Positions 1-7,478 of a stretch of DNA of 21,026 bases are shown here, piece by piece. The position numbers and the translations under genes were made by a program. A model generated the notes under the pieces. The model saw only the letters and a list, made by a program, of their open reading frames with translations, did no database searches and was not told the DNA's origin. Numbering within the stretch: the stretch's first letter is position 1; each line of letters starts with the position of its first letter. The DNA is taken from NCBI GenBank assembly GCA_900128395.1, contig LT649544.1:1-21026 (forward strand). Direction: 5' to 3'. This DNA is from Stramenopiles sp. TOSAG23-2. Taxonomy: Eukaryota; Sar.

Positions 1-2271
1 AATCATCCGAAAAAGGCGGGCGGTAAAAAGGCTAGAGTACTAGCTGCACAACAGAAACGTTATGATAAATTTGTATTAGAGGCCAAAGGCAATTTATACA
101 AGCCACTTTATATTACTGGGCCCGCGGATACTGTTGATATGGCAAAAATGATGATTGATGCGATGATAACCGATACTACGGAGCACAAAGCGAACAGGCA
201 AGCCAGATTGAGTGGGAAAAAAAGGCGCCCACGAACAAGTGCACGAGATACATATTATGCAAGCTTAAGACGGCGTGCAGGAGAACAAATATTGATGTCT
301 AACGATGATGTATCTTTAATTGTTTTAGCAAGTAGTATGCAATTGAATCATGAAATGTTAGCACAGACATTAAGAGAGATGGGAGAACATGGATACGAAG
401 GAGATACTATGGTGACCAGAGACATTGCTGAATTATTAATTTTGGAATGTGGAATGGTTCCCATTTTCCCAGAAGAAAGCCATTTGGATAGGGTACGATC
501 CGAACGTATGGTTGATGATAAAACGCCATTACGACCAGCAGTTATCACCATTATGGGACACGTTGATCATGGTAAAACAACTCTGTTGGATACGTTACGT
601 AAATCAGCTATTGGAAGCGGGGAAACTGGTGGAATCACTCAAAAAATTGGAGGCTTCACTTTAAAAAGTCAAAGTGGTATGAAGCTTACCTTCATCGATA
701 CTCCTGGGCATGCCGCGTTCTCATCTATGAGACAAACTGGCGCAAATTCATCCGATATCAATGTTGTTGTAATAGCCGCGGAAGATGGGGTCAAGCCGCA
801 AACTGTTGAAGCATTAGAAATAGCACGTAAATCGCAGGAGGAAAATAACGTACCGTTGGTAGTTGCCGTAACGAAAATTGATAAAGAGGATATTGACGTG
901 GAAAGGGCCATGACAGACATTGAAGGCCAATTATTGGAAAATGGCATAGTAACAGAAAATATGGGAGGTGAAGTTCAACTAGTAGCACTTTCAGCCATTA
1001 GTGGAAAAGGTTTGGATGAATTTGTGGAAACGATATCTTTACATGCAGATTTATTAGAATTAAAAAGTAACCCAAAAGAACCTGGTGAGGGTATTGTGTT
1101 AGAATCTAGTTTTGAGCGTGGTTCTGGCATAGTTGCAGATCTTTTAGTGCAATGGGGCACTTTGAAGAAAAACAATTATGTCGTCATCGGGGAGGAATGG
1201 GGTAGAGTGAAGCGATTAAAAGATGATCATGGAAAAGTATTGAAATCTGCTGGTGCAGGTATTCCGGTCCAAGTCACTGGTTTTCGGGGGGCGCCAGCAT
1301 CAGGGGAAGAATTTTTTGTGGTAGACAACGAAAGGCAATGTATCGGTATTACGGAATATCGTGCAGAATTGAGGCGTAGAGGTGGCGTCGCACAACAGAG
1401 ATTACGCGTACAGGATGAGGAATACAACGAAGCTATGAACAAAGATAAATTAAAACGACTTGTACAATTGGAAGATAGGAAGAAAGGAGGGGATAGGGAG
1501 GACGAAGAAGACGATAATGAAAACGACAAATTTGCCATTATGTTAAAAGCTGATTCTACCGGCACATTAATTGCATTAGAAAAGTGTTTCTCCGAAACTG
1601 TTGCAAAATATAACGACGATGTTGATGTGTATGTGCTTAATACTGGGACAGGAGATATTTCTGCTACCGATATTTACGCCGCAAGTGATTCTGGAGCAAT
1701 TATTTATGGGTTCAATTCTAAATTAACGAAAGAAGCAAAGTCACTTGCACAGCAAAATGGTGTTGAGATCATTAACCATAAAATAATATATAGATTGGAA
1801 GATGATTTAAATGACAAATTAACGAGTATGATGCCACAAATAGAAAGCGAAAGCTTTTCAGGACGTGCTGAAGTTTTAGATACGTTTGAGATTAATGGTA
1901 AAAATCGTGGTACAAAATACCAAATCAACGGTATGAAGGTAACCAGTGGAACCATCAAAAATAAACAGGTTTATCGTGTTTTCCGAGATGATGAATTGAT
2001 ATATGATCATCTTGAAGTAAAAACAATGAGAATATTCAAAGATGATGCTACACAAGTTGGCAGCGGTGGTGAATGTGGCATTCAATTAGTTCCAATAGAA
2101 ATCAATACTGCTAGTACTGCAAATGAAGGAGGTGATGAGGATGGTAAAAAAGATGATGATAGTATAAGTAGCAGTAATGATATGGAAATGGAAGGTTTAT
2201 ATGGTATTAAATTGCAACCTGGTGATATTGTTGAAAGTTATACAATTGATATGGTATCAAAAAAATTGTGA
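1..2271 (+). CDS. MTIF2: Organellar (mitochondrial-type) translation initiation factor IF-2, 5' partial
   Basis: The reading frame is open from base 1, so the N-terminus lies outside the window; 756 residues are visible. IF-2 is the GTPase that delivers initiator fMet-tRNA to the small ribosomal subunit of organelles. An IF2_N-like segment (about 300-420) precedes the G domain. G1 is GHVDHGKT (about 555-578), G2 GITQKIG, G3 DTPGH (697-711) and G4 TKID (871-882). Domain II follows (VLESSFERGSGIVADLLVQWG), and then the C-terminal tRNA-binding domains with GGECGIQL and PGDIVESY. G4 reads TKID where bacterial IF-2 usually has NKID; both fit the N/T-K-x-D rule. Two acidic inserts are unusual: one around 1480-1530 between domains, and one around 2116-2190 that splits the last domain between GGECGIQL and GIKLQPGD. 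Family assignment is secure. Mitochondrial rather than plastid location is inference because the targeting peptide is missing. Confidence 0.93.
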   Translation, partial: NHPKKAGGKKARVLAAQQKRYDKFVLEAKGNLYKPLYITGPADTVDMAKMMIDAMITDTTEHKANRQARLSGKKRRPRTSARDTYYASLRRRAGEQILMSNDDVSLIVLASSMQLNHEMLAQTLREMGEHGYEGDTMVTRDIAELLILECGMVPIFPEESHLDRVRSERMVDDKTPLRPAVITIMGHVDHGKTTLLDTLRKSAIGSGETGGITQKIGGFTLKSQSGMKLTFIDTPGHAAFSSMRQTGANSSDINVVVIAAEDGVKPQTVEALEIARKSQEENNVPLVVAVTKIDKEDIDVERAMTDIEGQLLENGIVTENMGGEVQLVALSAISGKGLDEFVETISLHADLLELKSNPKEPGEGIVLESSFERGSGIVADLLVQWGTLKKNNYVVIGEEWGRVKRLKDDHGKVLKSAGAGIPVQVTGFRGAPASGEEFFVVDNERQCIGITEYRAELRRRGGVAQQRLRVQDEEYNEAMNKDKLKRLVQLEDRKKGGDREDEEDDNENDKFAIMLKADSTGTLIALEKCFSETVAKYNDDVDVYVLNTGTGDISATDIYAASDSGAIIYGFNSKLTKEAKSLAQQNGVEIINHKIIYRLEDDLNDKLTSMMPQIESESFSGRAEVLDTFEINGKNRGTKYQINGMKVTSGTIKNKQVYRVFRDDELIYDHLEVKTMRIFKDDATQVGSGGECGIQLVPIEINTASTANEGGDEDGKKDDDSISSSNDMEMEGLYGIKLQPGDIVESYTIDMVSKKL

Positions 2272-2285
2272 TACATATATTTGTA

Positions 2286-2308
2286 TACGAACCGTATACG
2301 AAGTTCGT
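2286..2308. repeat. ACGAA/TTCGT palindromic motif, 3' flank of IF-2
   Basis: Two overlapping copies of a CpG-containing motif lie 15-37 bp past the IF-2 stop. One is TACGAA at 2286; the other is TACGAAGTTCGT at 2297-2308, whose ACGAA and TTCGT arms pair around a G. The same motif recurs in the 3' flanks of other genes in the window. Confidence 0.6.
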
Positions 2309-2324
2309 CAAAAAACGAAGAAAT

Positions 2325-2346
2325 GAGAGAGAGAGAGAGAGAGAGA
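2325..2346 (+). repeat. (GA)n microsatellite after IF-2
   Basis: Eleven GA dinucleotides in a row, starting 54 bp after the IF-2 stop and preceded by AAAT. The same AAAT-(GA)n arrangement occurs downstream of the glutamate-cysteine ligase gene, and a (GA)n tract follows the PAQR gene. Confidence 0.85.
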
Positions 2347-2615
2347 AAGATCTCCCAGAGAGATGTGTCATTTAAATTCTATAAAATAACATATATAAAT
2401 ACGTCTAGATATATAAATTTAAATGAAATTAAGCACCTCTGGTTTAAATAAGTTGACAGACAAAGGGTGGTGAAATTAGTCGATATTTTACATTCCCTAC
2501 CTGTGTTATTTGCAAATAGCATTGACATATCATTACAAAATCGAGCAGAAGAAAAGTTTTTTGTTGTACAGTGCTACACCAAAAAATTCCCAAAAAACAG
2601 AAGATGAGAAGAGTA

Positions 2616-2616
<1 letters not shown>

Positions 2617-2647
<31 letters not shown>

Positions 2648-2660
2648 TTCTTTCTCTCTC
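2617..2660 (+). promoter_or_regulatory. GCLC: (TA)n / CT-rich tract, possible core promoter of GCL
   Basis: A TATATA run is followed directly by a CT-rich tract about 70-110 bp before the GCL ATG at 2728. The position would suit a TATA/initiator-type promoter or a pyrimidine-rich 5' UTR. This rests on position and composition only, and (TA)n runs are common throughout the window. Confidence 0.25.
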
Positions 2661-2727
2661 CTCCATTCTCTATCTCTACACCTATAGAAATACATATAAA
2701 TAATACACTTGTATTAATAGAATAATC

Positions 2728-5140
2728 ATGGGTTTTCTGGATGATGGTACACCGTTGGCTTGGAAAGACTCACTGCAATATTTAGAATATGTAAGGAAAC
2801 ATGGAGTAAAGCAATTTATTAGTACCTATTTAAAAGTAAAAGATAGGAAAAATGATAAATTATTATGGGGTATGTAAATCTATATAAAAAAAAAATCTTA
2901 TCCTAATAAAATATTTCTAACAATATTACATACGTATATATATACATACGTACATGATATATATTGTTTTTTCAACAGGTGATGAAATTGAATATATGAT
3001 ATTAAAATTTGATCATTCCAAAAAAAAAGTATATCTTTCCCTACGTGCTAAGGAAATTATTGGTACGTTAGAAGCACAAGAAAAAGAGTTGAAAAAAGAT
3101 GGCAAATCAACAACTGCCTGGAGACCAGAATATGGCAATTGGATGGTAGAGGCCGTCCCAAGTAAGCCGTATGGCGGGCAAGCTGCTGATTTAAGCACGG
3201 TTTTTACCAATATGCACGATCGAAGAAATCGTATCGAATCCGTCCTTCTTGATGACGAATATGCAATGACTATTGTTGCATTTCCTACACTTGGAGTTGG
3301 ACAATTTACGTTTCCACCATCGAAACCTGGTGGGGTATATGCACAATCAGATTGCGTATCGGATGCAGTGATTAACCCGCATCCTCGTTTTTGGACATTG
3401 ACAGGAAATATTCGTACCAGACGTGGATCAAATGTGAATATTCGTGTACCAATATTTCAAGGTAATCAAGAGAAAGTATTAACTACTAATAATTATAATA
3501 GTGATGGGGACGATAATGAGGATACAATATTTAAATTTAATGTAGACCAGGATGTTAATAATATGTTAAGCAACGATGAAGCAAATACAGAACAACCGAA
3601 TGACAAGAAGAACGCAAAGGGCGATGATGATCAAAAGCCAAGTAGCAACGACAATACCGAGACCAACACTACTACTACGACTACGAATGATAACAATGCA
3701 ATAACAAATGCAAAGCAAGAATTTGTAACAATGGATTGCATGGCATTTGGTATGGGATGTTGTTGCCTTCAAGTTACATTTCAAGCAAGGGATTTAACAG
3801 AATCCTTACGTTTGTATGATCAATTAGCCGTGTTGGCACCGATATTATTGGCACTTGGTGCTGCTTGCCCAATTTTAAAAGGCCGTTTAGTAGATACAGA
3901 TGTTCGTTGGAATGTCATATCTGGATCAGTAGATGACAGAACTGAAATAGAACGTGGTGTTGGGACGTCAAGAGGTGGAACATTAACCGGTCCTGGAGAT
4001 AAAAGGATACGCAAATCAAGGTATGATTCGATTGATTCATATATATCAGAAAATCAATATTATCGTGATCAATACAACGATTTGCCACTGGAAATGGATG
4101 GAGATACGTTGAATGAATTAAAAAATGCGGGAATTCCAAATTTACTTGCGAAACATATTGCACATTTATTTATACGCGATCCGTTAGTTATCTATAAAGA
4201 GAGGATTGAAATTGATGATGCAAACGATGTAGACCATTTTGAAAACATCCAATCTACAAATTGGCAAAGTGTTAGGTGGAAGCCGCCACCTCCAAGTGCA
4301 AAAGATTCACCAGATATTGGATGGCGAGTTGAATTCCGTTCAACGGAAGTTCAATTAACTGAATTTGAAAATGCAGCATTTTCCGTATTAATTGCATTAT
4401 CCTCGCGTGTAATTTTGTTTTTTGATTTGAACTTATATATGCCCATGTCCAAAGTGGATGAAAATATGAAACGAGCCCATAATCGTGGTGCAGTGTTGAA
4501 GGAAAAATTTTTCTTTCGAAACCACGTCGTACCATTGGCGGAGGAATGTGGCGATGATGAAAATGCAACGTTTACAGATGAAGAGGAGAATTGTTGCAAT
4601 CCATTATCTATTAGTGAAATATTAATGGGAAAAAGTTTAGAAAATGGCCGTTTTCCTGGGTTAGTGCCATTAATTTATGCATATTTGGATATTATAGAAT
4701 GCGATGTAGGGATACGAATGCAAATTGAAACATATTGCGATTTTTTAAGTATGCGTGCAAGCGGTAAATTGCTGACTACGGCAACTTGGATGAGAAAATT
4801 TGTATTGAATCACCCAGCATACAAATATGATTCCGTTGTGACGGATGAGATTTCATATGATCTATTAGTAGCATGCGATGAAATAGTAAAAGGTAAATTA
4901 AAAGTACCTGAATTATTTGGTCAATTTTCTGATGAAATTATGCAAAGCAAAGGATCCAATAATGATAATAATAATGATGTACTTTTACGCGGTAGTTCAT
5001 TTCGCAAAGAAGTCAAAACAGGATGGCAATGTAATTTGATTAAACAATTGATCAACAAATATTCCAATAATTTACAAGCACATACATTAAGAGCAGAGAA
5101 ACAGAAATTTCAAGATACAGTGGCATATTTGAAACGATAA
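2728..5140 (+). CDS. GCLC: Glutamate-cysteine ligase catalytic subunit (two exons)
   Basis: This enzyme ligates glutamate and cysteine using ATP, the first and limiting step of cytosolic glutathione synthesis. Coding exons are 2728-2869 and 2979-5140, giving 767 aa. Exon 1 encodes the family N-terminus (MGFLDDGTPLAW...VKDRKNDKLLWG) and splicing gives the conserved WGDEIEYM. Strong family blocks follow: INPHPRFWTLTGNIRTRRG, MGCCCLQVTFQ (containing the equivalent of the conserved active-site-region Cys), SVDDRTEIERG, SKSRYDSIDSY-like sequence, HLFIRDPL, DHFENIQSTNWQS, DIGWRVEFR and SKVDENM. Animal GCLC has about 637 residues. The extra length is mostly an Asn/Asp/Thr-rich insert of about 80 residues (about 3480-3725) just before the MDCMAFGMG block. 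It is the animal/fungal type, not the plant GSH1 type. No modifier subunit is seen nearby. The gene is convergent with the gene at 5663. Confidence 0.96.
2870..2978 (+). other. GCLC: Spliceosomal intron in GCL
   Basis: A 109-bp phase-1 intron with donor GTATGT at 2870 and acceptor TTTCAACAG ending at 2978. Joining G with GT restores a Gly codon in the conserved WGDE motif. Retention brings in-frame stops soon after the donor. Confidence 0.92.
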
Positions 5141-5376
5141 AAAAATATGCAAGGTATGGTATATAATAAGCTATACCCGACACCTCGCAATAAATATATA
5201 TATATATATATATGATTAATGATACTTCGCACTTGGTATCTCATTTACTATGTTTATACGTATTAGATAATTTTTTTTTGGAGAGAAGAAAGCCTCACCA
5301 GCTTACCCATACGAAACGCGCTATTTTATACTCGTAAGAAATATATACGAAGTATAATATAAAAATAAAATAAAAT

Positions 5377-5390
5377 GAGAGAGAGAGAGA
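5377..5390 (+). repeat. (GA)n tract after GCL
   Basis: Seven GA dinucleotides preceded by AAAT, as after IF-2. A TACGAAG motif lies about 30 bp upstream. Confidence 0.75.
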
Positions 5391-5414
5391 TATTGTAAGG
5401 ATAATTTTTTTTAT

Positions 5415-5430
5415 ATACGAACGTTCGTAT
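5415..5430. repeat. Perfect 16-bp palindrome of the ACGAA/TTCGT family
   Basis: ATACGAACGTTCGTAT is identical to its reverse complement. It lies between the 3' ends of GCL and the 217-aa gene and could form a cruciform, or bind a dimeric protein. Confidence 0.75.
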
Positions 5431-5662
5431 GATATGCATATGAGATGTTATACTTCTCGTATATATAATAATTTAATTTACGACGCACATAATTTATTTT
5501 TGTTTTAATTTACTCATGATAATTCCTACTCTTCAAAAGAATACAATAACTGAAATAATCTATCTCACACTAATGTGTTGATATATCATACGACGGTTCG
5601 TGTAATATTTAAAATAATATATCTGGATAAATACGAATATAATATAAATATAAAGCACATAG

Positions 5663-6316
5663 TTATTCTTCACTCTTCTCGTCTTTATTTTCCAGGTCTG
5701 GGTGCGTGAAACGACCTGTAGCGAAAATGGTTATAACTTTCTTACCATTCTTCTTCCCCTCTTCCTCGCGTTGTGCCCAGTCAATCCTTGACTGAACGAT
5801 ACCAACATTCCTCCATCGATTCAGCAATGCATATTGTCGATTGAGCATTTTTGACACTTTCACTTTTTCACATTGATTCACTGGTTTAAGACCAGTAAGA
5901 TATTTCCGTATGATCTCTCCAAAATCTTTTGTGTTATAATTCCTTCTATATCCACATATTCTACATGCGGCATCCACAGGTTTTGGAATGTTAACATGAA
6001 ATTTGCAATAATAGAACTGTCTCAGTTCCAACAGTGTCTTGTTACATAAAAACATTGCAGGAATATACTTTGCAACATGGCAAAGTAATTCTGGACTAAG
6101 TTTGTCTTTTAAATCGAACATTGCCTTCTTCGTATTTTTCTTCTTCTTTAGAACGATTCCTTGACTGTGTTTACTATTACTACTACTACTACTACTGCTG
6201 CTACTACTGCTGCTACTAAATTCATTTCTAGCTTGTTCCTCAGTTGATTCAATTTTTTTCAAGTTTTTTACTTCTATATTTTCTTCTGCATCATTAAATA
6301 TTCGTTTTCCATTCAT
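5663..6316 (-). CDS. Protein of unknown function with Ser tract and CxxC pair
   Basis: A single-exon frame of 217 aa, starting at the ATG at 6316. I do not recognise the family. Residues 1-30 are charged. A poly-Ser tract (about 34-46) and a Lys-rich stretch (57-65) follow, then a folded-looking part from about 68 to 205. That part begins with LSPELLCHVAKYIPAMFL, which faintly resembles an F-box start. It then has FYYCKFH, a CRICGYRR motif (C118/C121) that could make half a zinc site with C104 and H107, a basic helical stretch (155-185), and GRFTHPDLEN near the end. The pattern of conserved-looking aromatic, Cys and Trp residues and the lack of stops support a real gene. It could be nuclear, given the basic runs. 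A zinc-binding or F-box-like role is only a guess. Confidence 0.72.
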   Translation of the reverse strand: MNGKRIFNDAEENIEVKNLKKIESTEEQARNEFSSSSSSSSSSSSSNSKHSQGIVLKKKKNTKKAMFDLKDKLSPELLCHVAKYIPAMFLCNKTLLELRQFYYCKFHVNIPKPVDAACRICGYRRNYNTKDFGEIIRKYLTGLKPVNQCEKVKVSKMLNRQYALLNRWRNVGIVQSRIDWAQREEEGKKNGKKVITIFATGRFTHPDLENKDEKSEE

Positions 6317-6409
6317 CTTTCACAGTATATATATATATATATATGCACTACAATATACGTATATGTATATGTAACAATTGATCTAATGATTGATTGATTG
6401 AAAATGCTA

Positions 6410-6423
6410 ATTGGTTTTATTGG
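6410..6423 (-). promoter_or_regulatory. Paired CCAAT boxes upstream of the 217-aa gene
   Basis: On the minus strand the sequence reads CCAAT twice, 9 bp apart, about 95-105 bp upstream of the ATG at 6316. That is a usual place and orientation for NF-Y-type sites. Assignment is by motif and position only. Confidence 0.3.
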
Positions 6424-6708
6424 TTTGTCATGTGACTCTTTTTACTTTCGTCTACTGTACCGGTATATGTATTAAATGATTTATAATACATTAATATTTA
6501 CAATAACACATTTTTAAATTTTATTAGCCGGTTTATATTTAAGTTATGCACTTCTTATTAGTGTTGTAATGTTGTAATAAATTTAAATTACACTTTGCAC
6601 CTTTCTTATTAGTCTAATTAGTATAAATGTAGTTTTGAAAGTTTTTGGCAAGAAGAAGAAGCCAGATTTTGTTAATTTGGACATTTGGACCCGACGGAAT
6701 GCTATGTA

Positions 6709-6802
6709 TACTGTATGGAATGCCTCTAATGCTGGAGGACACCAGCAGCCTGTACAGTAGAGTACACATGTAGTCTACCAAGTACTGTACTGTGCTACTG
6801 TA
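6709..6802. repeat. Cluster of TACTGTA heptamers
   Basis: TACTGTA occurs at 6709, 6783 and 6796, with the inverted form TACAGTA at 6753; another copy lies at 6453. Four copies in 94 bp within a divergent promoter region suggests a binding-site cluster or the remains of a small palindromic element. Confidence 0.45.
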
Positions 6803-7478
6803 TACCAGCTTCGGCACTTCGATCAACTCTGTGGCAAAGTTAGAAAAAGCAGGTGGAAATAGGAAATAAATATTTTATTAAGGTTATTATCAAATATGAT
6901 TCCAATGCTATTACAATGCTATTACAATGTTAGTATTAAGGTTTATTATTACAGTGCTATTTATATTCTATTTATCCATCAATTTCATCGAGGCAGATCC
7001 CTAGAAGGCAAAAAATCTGTTAGATACCCGAGCAGAGATCCCAGAGATTTTAGATTATCAATTTTAGATTCTATTACATTTTTTGGGAGGAATTCCATAC
7101 TTGCTGGTTTGGTTAATTATATTATATTTAATGCTAATCAGTGTTAATTTTCCACGCAAATCCGTGTAAGTTTAAGCCACCCAAATTAATTATTAAAAGA
7201 TGAATAAATGTATATAAACGATAGGAACTGTGAAAATTGTTTTTGATTGAAAGCTGTTCGATATATTAGAACCAGAATAATTCCATACACGGCTCTCTTT
7301 TTGGCTATATCGTCACTGAATTGCATTTTTTTATCTGTTCGAAACAAATTGAAGGAAAATATCTAAGTTTTGTTGTAATTTTTTTCCCTGTGTGTTGTTC
7401 ATTTATCCATTATTTTTTAATAATATATTTTAAATATAATAATAATAATAATAATAAAAAGTAAATAAATATTTAATC

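Larger units (their letters stand above)
2272..2727. other. Intergenic region between IF-2 and glutamate-cysteine ligase
   Basis: This 456-bp stretch separates two co-directional genes. Just after the IF-2 stop it holds ACGAA/TTCGT palindromic sequence (2286-2320) and a (GA)n tract (2325-2346). Closer to the next ATG it has a (TA)n run at about 2617-2646, followed by a CT-rich stretch that may be core promoter or 5' UTR of the ligase. I see no coding potential; the short frames here are AT-rich and unlike any family. Confidence 0.6.
5141..5662. other. Convergent intergenic region GCL / 217-aa gene
   Basis: This 522-bp stretch lies between two 3' ends and is very AT-rich. It contains a (TA)n run (5194-5213), a (GA)n tract (5377-5390), a perfect 16-bp palindrome (5415-5430), and further ACGAA/TTCGT pieces at about 5310, 5346 and 5587. 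No gene or RNA is recognised. Confidence 0.55.
6317..7478. other. Long divergent intergenic region (217-aa gene / VPS10 receptor)
   Basis: This 1162-bp region is the longest gene-free stretch and holds the promoters of two divergent genes. It contains a (TA)n run at about 6327-6344 and two CCAAT boxes on the minus strand (6410-6423). There is a cluster of TACTGTA motifs (6453-6802), a TGCTGG/CCAGCA hairpin near 6730-6747, and a doubled ATGCTATTACA at about 6905-6927. The 83-codon frame at 6896-7147 has no recognisable features. Just before the VPS10 ATG lies an AAT repeat (about 7438-7456). I see no RNA gene. Confidence 0.5.

Noticed and set aside
2444-2725. Short frames on both strands before the GCL gene
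   Set aside because: They are built from (TA)n and CT-rich tracts (YIYIYMYIYI-like peptides) and overlap each other.
6896-7147. 83-codon plus-strand frame in the long intergenic region
   Set aside because: No domain, biased composition typical of AT-rich noncoding DNA, and it overlaps repeated ATGCTATTACA units.
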